Positions 54,601-63,203 of a DNA stretch of 64,000 bases are shown here, in pieces. Made by a program: the position numbers and the translations under genes. Each line of letters starts with the position of its first letter. The stretch's first letter is position 1. Under the pieces are notes generated by a model. It did not search any database, was not told the DNA's origin, and worked only from the letters and a program-made list of their open reading frames with translations. Source of the stretch: Buttiauxella sp049686335 (GTDB lineage: Bacteria; Pseudomonadota; Gammaproteobacteria; Enterobacterales; Enterobacteriaceae); NCBI RefSeq assembly GCF_049686335.1, contig NZ_JBAVHX010000010.1:558001-622000 (forward strand). The letters are read 5' to 3'.

Positions 54601-57600
54601 CGCTGATGGCGTCGTTGCGCCCTAAGGCGCCTTCAACCAGAGTGGCCGCACCCAGCATCACGTTACCCACACCTGATAAGGAACCTATCGAGGTGCCCGA
54701 CAGTGCAGAACTGATATCCACCAGGCCGCCCACAAGGTTGGAAATCACCGCGCCCGCACCCTGCGCGTTGTCAGCAAAGGTCACACGTCCGCTGTTATTG
54801 ACCGTCGATGAACCCGCATCGGCACTGCCATTGAGCGCAAGCAGGGAGCTGGCATCAACGGACACATTCGCATTATCACCCTGGCTCGCATCGCTGAAAG
54901 TGGCGTTAGCGCCGTTAGTCAGATTGATCGTGCTTTGCCCGGCTCCGGCGTTGTCGTGGAACGCCAGTGATGCGTTGTCGACGGCAAAGGTGTGCGTTTC
55001 ACCCGAGGCTGCGTTATTGAGGTTTAACAGCGCCAGAGAGCTTAACGAAACCAGGCTATCTGCCGTACCAAATGCCCCACTGGTATTCGCATTGACCGTC
55101 AGTTGCCCGGTACCATTTTTGCCGATAATCGTGGTGTCGCCCTGATAGGTATTCGCCGTGCCCAACTCAAGCACGCCATTATTGGTGCCCGTGGAGCTGT
55201 CTTTAATCGTCAGCGGACCATCACCGCCAATCACGCCTGTTGGGGTAAAGGTATGGCCGAATACATCCAGCGCACCGCCCGCAACGCCATCGACAAAGAA
55301 CAAGCGTGACGTTGTGAGATCGGCCCCGGCCTGGAAGGTGGCGCCATTTTTCAACAACACTGAGTTACTGGTCGCACCAAGCGCGTTGTCGTTGGTGATA
55401 TTCAGCGTGCCGTTCCAGACTTCCACGCCACCGGTAAACACATTATTGCCGGTTAAAATCAGGCGACCCGGATCGGTTTTCAGCAAACGGATATTGCCAG
55501 CGGACAGATCGTTCTGCACCAGGTTGACGTTGATAAGCGTTGTGATATCGGCTCCCGCCGCCCCATTCCCCACACGAATCGCAAAATAGCTGTCGGCATG
55601 AGTCGCCCCTTGCGCTTCGTAGCTGTTATCCGGCGGGAAATTACCCGGCGGGTTAGTTGCATCAAAGAACAGTTGCGAGTCCGGGCGCGCAGGATCGGCA
55701 TTCAGGATGTAGCCATTACTGGCGAACTGCATCCCGGAAGTGAGCACATCGCCAAACGCATTGCTCACGCGCACAATGTCCCCTTGCCCCTGGAAGACGG
55801 CAAAAGCATCCTGCGACCAGGGTGCATTACCGACCCCATCGACTTGCGTCCAGTTGTTGCTGACGCCTGAAATCAGGCTGGTCCAGTAACCGAAGCCACC
55901 GTCAACCCGGCCATTGCCTGTCGTACCATCCCCGTGGTTACCTGGGATCACATCAAGGTCGCCATCCCAGAACTGCAACTGATTTGTCGGGTCAATAAAG
56001 TTGAGCGCGAGGTTAACTTGCTTGTCGATGTTGGTCTGGATTGCGTAGTTATTGGCGTCGTTGGGTGGCAGCGACGCGATATCCATAGTGTTGTCGGTGA
56101 GCGAACCGCCATAGTTAAACAGGCGATACACACCCGGCAGGAAGGCTCCGCCTGCGGTCAGCGCCACATTGAGTGAACCATCAAGTGTTAAGTCACCTTT
56201 TACATCTACCAGGTCATTGAGTGAGCCACCCGGTGTATAGACTTCACCCAACTGGAACTGGCTGTTGGTGTCGCTGGCCAGTGTCAGGTCGCCCTGAACG
56301 GTCAGCGTCCCGGTGCCATTGCCACGGCTGTCATCACCCGGGCGCAATGTGGTCCCACTCTCGAACAGCACATCACCGCCGAGGGTGCCGTAACCGCCAA
56401 GCGTAGTGCCGCTCCTGACGGTGGTCAGCCCTGTGCCACTCTGCACACCGTTTACTAGCAAGGTACCCTGTTCAACCGTGGTGGTTCCTGCATAGCTGTT
56501 ATTGCCACCGAGTCGAGTGACGCCGCTACCAGTCTGGCGGAACGCACCACTTCCTGAAATAACACCATTGAGCGCCACTGCATCAGAGTGGTTAACCGTC
56601 AGGATGCCGTTATCAGTAATGTTGGTTTGTTCGGATAGTTTGCCGGTGGTATTACCATCGCCGAGAGTCAGCTCCGATCCTGCACCTATCAACGTATTTC
56701 CGGTGTAGGTGTTATCTCCCAGCAGAATAGTATTACCGCTGTTAATGCGCTCCATGCCTCCCGTGCCACTGATAACACCGCTGTAGATTTGGTCAGCCGC
56801 ACCATCGAATGACAGCAAGCTTGTGGCACCCGAGGTGGCGACGTTGTAATTGTGGATGGTGGCCTCGCCCGCAACCGGGGCACTGTCGCCGCTGCGCAGC
56901 GTCGCACCATTATTGATATTGATGGTTTGTACGCCGGAGAGCGTTAAATTATCTACTACCCGTGCGTCAGTCGGAACGCCATTTAAGCTATCTAAGGTCA
57001 GCGTGCTCCAGCCCGACCCAATATTGGTGCCTTTCGCCAGGTCGTCCGCGCTAAAGGATCCCAGTAATGCAGGCGCTGCCCCCTCATTCGTACCATTAAG
57101 AGTCAACGTATTATTGGTGCCGCCTTCACTGAGAATATGCGTCACGTCCGCCATCGACACGTTACCCAGCGTGGCACTGTCATTGCCGTCAGCACCCGTG
57201 AATGTCACTCCACCCGTGTAATCACCCGCCGTCCAGCTGAACTGGTCGTTGCCACTACCCAGCGTGATTTCCCCACGGGTCGTGGCCCCCGGACCATTTA
57301 ACGACACCACGTCATTGCCGGTACCGGTCAGAATCGCCTGTGCGGTGGTATTTGCCGCCAGCAATGTGCCGCTGTTAATGACGGTGGTATTTCCTGCGCC
57401 TGAGGCATTAATCACTGGCGCACCCGCTCCGAGGCTTGTGATCACGCCCGAGTTGGTAATCGTACGACTACTACCACTCAGACCATCGGTTGCGACAATC
57501 GCTGAACCCGCACCGGCGTCCATGTTGATAGTCGCAGCCGAACTCACATTGTTGGAGGTTCTTGCCAGAATACCGACGCTACCTGCCCCGGTGCCATTGA

Positions 57601-60600
57601 TGGTGTAGCCGTTACCAATGGTGAGAGAGCCCGTAGTCACCGAACCATCGGCCTGCATAAATGCAAAGCCTTCACCATTGCCGGAAACATTCAGGGTGTT
57701 GTTCGTCCCCTGCGCGCTAAAGGTGACGGCGGTGCGAATCGCAGGGCCATCGGAGGCGTTAATCGTGACGTTACTAAGATTGATGTTGGAGGTATCGGCG
57801 TTGTTATTAATCCCCGCGCCGCTGTCGGAAATGTCGATAACCGTATCCGAGGAGCTAAAGGAAGTGGCACCGGCATCCATTCTTACGCCATCGGCTCCAC
57901 CAGAGGCCGTAATCTGGTTGCCTGTGCCGTTAACCGTTAAATTCGCGCCTGCTCCAATAAGCTGAACTGCCGCCAAACCGCCTGAAGCATTGACTGTGCC
58001 GAGGCGGTTAACCACCGCATTTGCTCCCCCTACACGAACGCCGACGTTGCCGCTATTCGCGGCACCGCTGACGCTAATAATGCCGTTATTCGTCAGCACG
58101 CCATTATTTTGAATATCGACACCAATATTATTGGTGCCAGAAACATTCACCGGTGCTGCGACCGTTGCGCTACCGTTGTCATGCAGAATGATCCCGGTAC
58201 TGTTGGTGCCATTTAATGTTATCCCTGGGCCGCTGAGATTGAGCACCCCGGCATGAGCCACGTTATAGCCAACAATGCCACTTTGCCCTGGGCTGCTGGT
58301 AATCGAGGCACTGGATGTCACGTCTGTCTGCACTTCTTCGGGATCAATGGAGCCGTCAATATTGTAATCACGTCCGTCAATCAGGACCGCAGTGGTGTTG
58401 TCATGCTGCAGGACAATCCCGCCGTCATTAATATTACCGACTGCCCCGCCAGTCACTTTTACCCCAACCGCTTTCTCGCCATTGACAAATATTTGTGCGG
58501 TGCCGGTGGTGAGAGAGGTTTTGGTTCCGCTGACCTCATCAATGCCGTTGGCAATAATCCCGGTTCCGTTGTTACCCGATACCGTCAGTTGATATCCCGC
58601 CGCCACACCGGTATTACCGGCAAAAGTGGCCCCGTGATCCACGGCAAACAGAATAGAATCGGCCTGGCCGTTATCATTGATAATGGCATTACCCAGATTT
58701 ATCTGTGCCTCATTACCCCAGGCGTAATAACCCATCTGTTTTACGTTTTCGAATGAGAGCGTCGAAGCGGCATCAATATCGATGCGCGCATCACCACGCG
58801 CATGTACGCCAATCGCCCCGGCGGATAACAAACGAATGGTGGAGTTCAGATTAACCTGTGCATGCTGGGTATTGAGTCCTTCCGCATATACGGCGTAGTT
58901 ACGATAGGTGTAGGGTTGGCCATCGCTGCCACCAGTATCCCCCGCGGTCCCGACCGTAATCGCACTTCCTGTTGTGGTGGTAACTTCCGCTCCCGCATCT
59001 TGTGCCAGCACGTTGATGGCGATGTTATTATCACCGTCCACCTTGATGAGGCCGCTGTGCGTCACGGTGCCGACATTGTCAACTGCGTTCAAACCATAGT
59101 TAGCAGCGGCTGAACCGTCAGTCAGCTTACCTAACACATTGATTGTGCCGGAGTTGGTCACCGCTCCTGACGCCCCTTCGATGGAGATCCCGGCAGCATT
59201 ACGGGTATTTTCCGCAATGGTTATCGTACCGGTGTTGTTCACCGCGCCGGTGCTTTGCGTGCGAATCCCCGCCGACAGATCGCCACCGGTCATCGGAACC
59301 GGTGTTGGCGCGGTGGAATTTAAGACAGGGTTGACGCCAAGGTAGATATTACCGGCGTTATTGAATGTGGCGCTTTGATCAAGCCAGACGCCGTAACCGC
59401 CTGCTTTGCCGAACTGATTATTACTGTTGCCAACCAGTGCGATGGTACCTGCTAACGTATTCGAAACCGTGGTGGTGCCTGACGCGCGAATGCCCACGGC
59501 ATCGTTGGTGGTGGAGTCAGTCATCGCCGCATTGATATGGCCGTTGTTGGTCAGCATACTGTTACCGCTGCCCTGCATACCTGTGCTGCCAGCATTAGAA
59601 ACGTTCTGGTTGCTGCCATCCTTTTCAATAAACAGACCCGCGTTGAGGGTGCCATTGTTGATGGCCGTGGCGTCTGTCGTCAGCATACCAACCGAGTCTG
59701 GGCTACTACCGCTGCTGCGCCAGGCGTTGATCGCCCCGTCGTTAGTGATGATGGCACCGTTATCCGCGCGCATCACCGCCGATGCCCCGTCAACTGCCAG
59801 GCTCCCGTCGCTGGTGACCAAACCAGACGCATTCGCACCTGTGGCATAGATAACGTTTAAATCCCCGGTTGAAACCGTGGCGTTGTTGTTGTGTACGCCT
59901 TTGTCATCCCAGACATGATACGTCAGGTTGATACTGGTGTTTTCCTCCTGTGCCAACATGCCGCTAATAATCGCGTCGTAGGTATTTTGCGCTTCAACAG
60001 ACGAGTCAATCACCTCGCCATTGACTGTTGCACCCGCCGTCAGCCAGTACTGGATCTGCGGTTTTCCAGCATAAGCCCCCTGGCCTGTCAGGAAATCATT
60101 AACATCTGCAATGTCAGTGGAAGAATGAATAACGAAGTCTTTATTCCCCAGTAGCAGAGCCTTATTTCCGACCTGCTCGTAGTGTGGCAGCGTGATGGTG
60201 AAATCGTATTTCGCACTTTGTGCTTCAAGATTTTGGGTATCAGATGAGAGCACGATCGCCGGACGGAAATGGATATAGTTATCGGAACGCCATTCGGTAC
60301 GGCTGGTCACACTCCCGCTGCCGTCCGCTTTTGCCAGCACAGAGTTTTTAGTCAACAGGTCAATGGTATTTGCAGCTGCCGCAATCGGAGCATTCGCATC
60401 GCTTGAACCCACATTGATACTGGCCTGCCCGCCGGTTGACGCCACCGACGCGATACCGAAATTATTAAAGATACGAATCGAGTTTGGGTCGTAAACCGGC
60501 AACAACATGTCGCTGACTGCCGTGTCATCGGCAGCAATAAACGTCGAGGAATCATAAATGCTGATGACCTGATAACTGCCGTCGAGACCTGGTACTTCGA

Positions 60601-61144
60601 CGTTCAGTTCCTGGCTTTCCTGAGGTCTGGCCGGAGAAGGCGAATACGTGTACTGATCAATGTTTGCCGCTGTGATTGGCGTAGCCGCCCCGGCTGAGTC
60701 GGTGGCTTCGATAGTGATGATACGATTTGGGTCGGTCCCCGTACCGGTTCCACCGGGGTCAGGCAGCGCATTCAGTACCGTGACACCTGTACTGCTGCCG
60801 TTTGTCCCCGTGGCAATGTTGGGTATCGCGCCAATAATATTCAGTTCGGTGCCTGGGGCGTAATGATTTGCCAGTGGCTGTCCATCAATGGTAAACGCGT
60901 AGCCCGTCTCTTTTACTACATCGTAAACCGGTAGAAACAGGTAGTTTGGATAAGCCGCGCTCCACGTCACATCTACCGCGCTGGCCGTCGGGCCATAAAC
61001 ACCGGCGACAATCAGCGCAGTAGTGACTAATTTTCGGCCTCCACGTCCGGTCTTCGATCCTTTTTTCCCTGTACGGGATGTTTCTGCAACAGCAATAAAA
61101 CTGTTCGCCACATGGCTCCATACCAAACGATAAATATTATTCAT
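51629..61144 (-). CDS. Giant autotransporter adhesin (type Va), 3171 residues
   Basis: Starts with an extended signal peptide region (MNNIYRLVWSHVANSFIAVAE) and a hydrophobic core ending near TASAVD. The passenger (about residues 60-2850) is a long beta-helix with autotransporter-associated repeats such as NTYTGNTLIGAGSELTLGDG and NQYQGGTQVSGGVLQVSADN, and many NxGxI/TxxG turns. It contains an EF-hand-like loop at Asp926-Glu937 and a duplicated module in its second half. The last 310 residues form an autotransporter barrel ending in VGMKIRF. It would be displayed on the cell surface as an adhesin or biofilm factor. The start codon has only a weak ribosome-binding site. Confidence 0.93.
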   Translation of the reverse strand: MNNIYRLVWSHVANSFIAVAETSRTGKKGSKTGRGGRKLVTTALIVAGVYGPTASAVDVTWSAAYPNYLFLPVYDVVKETGYAFTIDGQPLANHYAPGTELNIIGAIPNIATGTNGSSTGVTVLNALPDPGGTGTGTDPNRIITIEATDSAGAATPITAANIDQYTYSPSPARPQESQELNVEVPGLDGSYQVISIYDSSTFIAADDTAVSDMLLPVYDPNSIRIFNNFGIASVASTGGQASINVGSSDANAPIAAAANTIDLLTKNSVLAKADGSGSVTSRTEWRSDNYIHFRPAIVLSSDTQNLEAQSAKYDFTITLPHYEQVGNKALLLGNKDFVIHSSTDIADVNDFLTGQGAYAGKPQIQYWLTAGATVNGEVIDSSVEAQNTYDAIISGMLAQEENTSINLTYHVWDDKGVHNNNATVSTGDLNVIYATGANASGLVTSDGSLAVDGASAVMRADNGAIITNDGAINAWRSSGSSPDSVGMLTTDATAINNGTLNAGLFIEKDGSNQNVSNAGSTGMQGSGNSMLTNNGHINAAMTDSTTNDAVGIRASGTTTVSNTLAGTIALVGNSNNQFGKAGGYGVWLDQSATFNNAGNIYLGVNPVLNSTAPTPVPMTGGDLSAGIRTQSTGAVNNTGTITIAENTRNAAGISIEGASGAVTNSGTINVLGKLTDGSAAANYGLNAVDNVGTVTHSGLIKVDGDNNIAINVLAQDAGAEVTTTTGSAITVGTAGDTGGSDGQPYTYRNYAVYAEGLNTQHAQVNLNSTIRLLSAGAIGVHARGDARIDIDAASTLSFENVKQMGYYAWGNEAQINLGNAIINDNGQADSILFAVDHGATFAGNTGVAAGYQLTVSGNNGTGIIANGIDEVSGTKTSLTTGTAQIFVNGEKAVGVKVTGGAVGNINDGGIVLQHDNTTAVLIDGRDYNIDGSIDPEEVQTDVTSSASITSSPGQSGIVGYNVAHAGVLNLSGPGITLNGTNSTGIILHDNGSATVAAPVNVSGTNNIGVDIQNNGVLTNNGIISVSGAANSGNVGVRVGGANAVVNRLGTVNASGGLAAVQLIGAGANLTVNGTGNQITASGGADGVRMDAGATSFSSSDTVIDISDSGAGINNNADTSNINLSNVTINASDGPAIRTAVTFSAQGTNNTLNVSGNGEGFAFMQADGSVTTGSLTIGNGYTINGTGAGSVGILARTSNNVSSAATINMDAGAGSAIVATDGLSGSSRTITNSGVITSLGAGAPVINASGAGNTTVINSGTLLAANTTAQAILTGTGNDVVSLNGPGATTRGEITLGSGNDQFSWTAGDYTGGVTFTGADGNDSATLGNVSMADVTHILSEGGTNNTLTLNGTNEGAAPALLGSFSADDLAKGTNIGSGWSTLTLDSLNGVPTDARVVDNLTLSGVQTININNGATLRSGDSAPVAGEATIHNYNVATSGATSLLSFDGAADQIYSGVISGTGGMERINSGNTILLGDNTYTGNTLIGAGSELTLGDGNTTGKLSEQTNITDNGILTVNHSDAVALNGVISGSGAFRQTGSGVTRLGGNNSYAGTTTVEQGTLLVNGVQSGTGLTTVRSGTTLGGYGTLGGDVLFESGTTLRPGDDSRGNGTGTLTVQGDLTLASDTNSQFQLGEVYTPGGSLNDLVDVKGDLTLDGSLNVALTAGGAFLPGVYRLFNYGGSLTDNTMDIASLPPNDANNYAIQTNIDKQVNLALNFIDPTNQLQFWDGDLDVIPGNHGDGTTGNGRVDGGFGYWTSLISGVSNNWTQVDGVGNAPWSQDAFAVFQGQGDIVRVSNAFGDVLTSGMQFASNGYILNADPARPDSQLFFDATNPPGNFPPDNSYEAQGATHADSYFAIRVGNGAAGADITTLINVNLVQNDLSAGNIRLLKTDPGRLILTGNNVFTGGVEVWNGTLNITNDNALGATSNSVLLKNGATFQAGADLTTSRLFFVDGVAGGALDVFGHTFTPTGVIGGDGPLTIKDSSTGTNNGVLELGTANTYQGDTTIIGKNGTGQLTVNANTSGAFGTADSLVSLSSLALLNLNNAASGETHTFAVDNASLAFHDNAGAGQSTINLTNGANATFSDASQGDNANVSVDASSLLALNGSADAGSSTVNNSGRVTFADNAQGAGAVISNLVGGLVDISSALSGTSIGSLSGVGNVMLGAATLVEGALGRNDAISGIISGNGNLVKTGSGTLNLTAANTWTGTTEAQQGVILINGNQVAATGQTTVNSGATLGGAGQLGGSVVIDNGGHLAAGQELSSVGVLTMGALTLNQDSQVDFQFGQPYTVGGTLNDLININGDLNLNGKLNITQTPGGSFDVGIYRVFNYSGALTNNILDIGTAPAAADDLYVQTSIAGQVNLVNRSGYVMRFWDGFGGTGGALKNNDQIDGGNGIWQNSSGNDNWTTDVTDPEGRFNTPFSNGSFAVFGGSAGNVTIDTSLGEVAISGAQFATDGYVIGGNNLTTHTANTIIRVGDGTAPSAGYTATINSVIDGEGGINKADLGTLILNGNNQYQGGTQVSGGVLQVSADNNLGAAGTGIGLSGGTLRYGAAFDTARQVTLSGVGGAIDTNGHAVSLLTAVTGNGDFTKLGDGTLTLTQDSTFNGQTTISKGILQLGNGGMAGNIGGNIVDNATLAINRSDTLTLNGNISGNGQVWQQGSGTTILNGNNSWSGITLVEKGTLLASGENRFSQPSSHIVSRGALLDTGGYSQSVANLVNQGTINLRGGDVGSTLTVNGDYVGLNGTLNIAAQQHSPGVADRLVINGGSATGLTNLNIDVSQLGEPTTGDGIMVVEAINGATTTAQTTKDAFTIGDGVLTAGAWQYQLFAGNAQGAGEDWFLRAGYRPDVPGFDTLAAIIRQADLAVLGTLHQRVGDEQPWRADVAADQENRFWARYIVKSVDQKHDDPTGSQSSSNFNGMQMGLDLWQNDKWRAGLYTTFMDIDSSINGDTGMSGGAAYNSTFSSYLGGYATWTDTDGLYVDNVLQYGYHSVDLKNMSSHESYSPDGSSVVASVEVGKPWQLGDSNWQLEPQAQLIYQYSNFDDVTLADRSKTKVSVDADGSVIGRLGVRLTADYDTDYGKVKPYVRANYWQELSDGQDTVTYRNTANQAGATEINANQRFQATEVALGTTWAVTTDVQAYTEVGKSWDNGGDTSVSSDISASVGMKIRF
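58334..58369 (-). other. EF-hand-like calcium-binding loop in autotransporter passenger
   Basis: Codons for DYNIDGSIDPEE (residues 926-937) fit the 12-residue EF-hand/dockerin loop at every key position: Asp1, Asn3, Asp5, Gly6, Ile8, Asp9, Glu12. It lies between beta-helical turns, so calcium could stabilise or switch this part of the passenger. Confidence 0.65.
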
Positions 61145-61704
61145 AAGTCATCTCTGCAAGGCCACATAAGGAAGTAGCGCGTTGACACAAATAAACAACA
61201 AGAAACACTTGTCGAAACACTTTGAGTAACATTAGTACATGGTTGGGTTTTGAGATGGCGGATGAGTAGAAAAGTCTTATTTAACGGATGCTTTTAGACA
61301 TTGTGCAGGCTCCGTCAAGAAACTGATAACCTGCCCTCAATTTGTTTATGCAAATGGATATCAGGATACCTGAAGAGCTGATTGTTAGTCTGAATGGGAA
61401 GGTGTTACTGGAAGACTGGCAAGCTATGTCACGCAGCGATATTAAGTATAACCCGCTCAACTGAACGGTTCGGGGAGCGTGTATTGCCGGTGAAAACGGA
61501 TAACACGCTGGCATTCAGGTTCGTTTTCCAGGCTGGGCACTCTTAAAACGGCCAGCGCCTTCATCTGTCGCTTAAAAAAGCCTGATGATATTCATAAGGC
61601 TTTTTATGCAGGAACTGTCTTGCTCACGCGCTGATAGAAGCCGTCATTTACATTAATAATTAGCCCTTTTTGGGGACTACAAAAATAGATAGCCATCAAA
61701 TCAT
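61145..61704. other. Intergenic region between autotransporter and LysR genes
   Basis: 560 bp without a supported gene. It should hold the autotransporter promoter. A 38-codon plus-strand frame at 61348-61464 with protein-like composition could be a fragment of a lost gene, but has no recognisable match. A hairpin AAAAAGCCT/AGGCTTTTT near 61575-61605 can serve as terminator. Confidence 0.45.
61575..61605. terminator. Bidirectional hairpin terminator downstream of LysR gene
   Basis: AAAAAGCCT and AGGCTTTTT pair around a loop of about 13 nt, with A/T runs on both sides. It lies about 100 bp after the LysR stop in the minus direction. Confidence 0.7.
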
Positions 61705-62643
61705 TTAATACAAAGGATTATCATAATTATCTTTAATATAATTGAAGAGTTCAAGATACAGAACTTTATCGCTGGTGGTCTTATTAAAATACATATATTC
61801 TGAGTAAACTGGCATGTCCAGGTTAGTCTCTAATGACTTAAGATTAAAAACATCTTTAAACTGCTCATAAAATGAACGTGGGATTATTGCAACAGAATTC
61901 GATACGGCAATATGTGAACATATTGATAAAAATGACTTCGCCTGTAATGAACAGAATGAATTTTGGAAAAAGTCGGCGTTTAATGTACGCATTTTTTTTA
62001 TCACGCCGATATCTGTAAGTATCTTAGCTACATTTTCTGAAGGATCTGTGCCGTAAACATAAGACTTATCAAGACGTGGATGGTTCTTTCTGCACACCAA
62101 TATCCCGGTACCTGTGGTGATGCAAAATTTCTCTCTGGATAAACCTAAATCAGCGTTTACGCCAAAAATAATATCCACTTTTTTTAACGACAGACGCTCG
62201 CCGAACGTTGATTCTGTTGTGCTATGTTCGAGGTTAAGAATTTCACAATCAATATTTTTCGTTTCTAAAAAAGATGTAATCAACGGAATGAGTTTTATAG
62301 AGAAGTAAGGCATGCATTCGATGATGAGTTTTCTTTTACTCTTTTCGCTAAAGTTTTCAAACGAATATTGTAGTTCATGGAGGCTGTTTTTAGTTTCTTC
62401 GTGCAGCCTGATTGCTACCGTTGTTGCACTCAGCTTTTGCCCATTACGGATAAATAAAGGGTCGCCGATCAGGTCACGCAGACGCTGCAATGACTGACTG
62501 ACATTGGGCGAACTACAATTGAGTAACGATGCTGCCAGCTTAACGCTTCCCGTCTGATAGACGGCATCAAAGAAAATCAGTAAATTTAAATCTATTCGTT
62601 TACCTTTCCCACTTGCGCGGTCGGTCGGTTCAAGATCGTTCAT
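61705..62643 (-). CDS. LysR-family transcriptional regulator
   Basis: A 312-residue LysR-type protein. The HTH region reads LLIFFDAVYQTGSVKLAASLLNCSSPNVSQSLQRLRD, followed by DPLFIRNGQKL, typical of the family although the turn is diverged, and then a substrate-binding domain. AGGGTG lies 6 nt before the ATG. It is AT-rich and lies between two autotransporter genes, so it may control surface-protein expression. Target and effector are unknown. Confidence 0.85.
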   Translation of the reverse strand: MNDLEPTDRASGKGKRIDLNLLIFFDAVYQTGSVKLAASLLNCSSPNVSQSLQRLRDLIGDPLFIRNGQKLSATTVAIRLHEETKNSLHELQYSFENFSEKSKRKLIIECMPYFSIKLIPLITSFLETKNIDCEILNLEHSTTESTFGERLSLKKVDIIFGVNADLGLSREKFCITTGTGILVCRKNHPRLDKSYVYGTDPSENVAKILTDIGVIKKMRTLNADFFQNSFCSLQAKSFLSICSHIAVSNSVAIIPRSFYEQFKDVFNLKSLETNLDMPVYSEYMYFNKTTSDKVLYLELFNYIKDNYDNPLY

Positions 62644-62687
62644 TTTTTCACCCTAATTTACAGAAGGATTCATCATCCAGACTGTGT

Positions 62688-62942
62688 TTATGTAAAAGTT
62701 TCATCGTCTGAAGGAGCTGTCATTAACGCAGACCATTCATCGATTTGGTCTTTATAAATATACACAATGTGATCATCGAATTGAAACGTTTCGTTGGCGT
62801 CAACGTAAGCGATACAAGGAAATTGCAACGGTTTATTTTTATTTACGTAATCACTTATCTCCTCTTCAGTGCATAATCCACTGTTATTAAGGATATTAGT
62901 CAACCATGCTTTACATTGAGGCCATTCATCAAAATATTTCAT
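62688..62942 (-). CDS. Small acidic protein of unknown function
   Basis: An 84-residue acidic protein (pattern LCTEEEISDYVNKNKPLQFPCIAYVDANETFQFDDHIVYIYKDQIDEW) I do not recognise. AGGTG 5 nt before the ATG supports translation. It has no signal peptide or membrane segment. It precedes the LysR gene by 44 bp in the same direction and may share its transcript. Confidence 0.6.
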   Translation of the reverse strand: MKYFDEWPQCKAWLTNILNNSGLCTEEEISDYVNKNKPLQFPCIAYVDANETFQFDDHIVYIYKDQIDEWSALMTAPSDDETFT

Positions 62943-63110
62943 TTCGCACCTGTGAATTAGTGGGTAGAAGATAAGATTATGAGAAAGTTACTCTTAAATA
63001 TTTATGAAATAAACAAAACGATTTATTTAGTTTTATTGATGCTTGACCAGACACTACCAAAACCAATGACCTCATTAAAACCTTAGCTGATTATTCGGTA
63101 ATCAGTAAGA

Positions 63111-63133
63111 AACCCCTCAAAAAAGAAGGGGTT
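63111..63133 (-). terminator. Terminator of second autotransporter
   Basis: AACCCCT and AGGGGTT form a 7-bp stem with a loop of 9 nt; on the minus strand it is followed by TTCTTAC. It lies about 70 bp after the stop of the autotransporter fragment. Confidence 0.7.
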
Positions 63134-63203
63134 GCAAAATTTAACCAACATGTTTTCGTGGTCGTACGCTGTCCCTCATCTCAAGCCAAAAGGAGGTAAA
63201 CCA

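Noticed and set aside
53420..55589. Several plus-strand open frames opposite the autotransporter
   Set aside because: Repetitive, Pro/Val/Ala-rich translations produced by the antisense of beta-helix repeats; no start signals or family motifs.
61281..61514. 77-codon minus-strand frame between autotransporter and LysR
   Set aside because: No ribosome-binding site, no protein-like pattern and no family signal.
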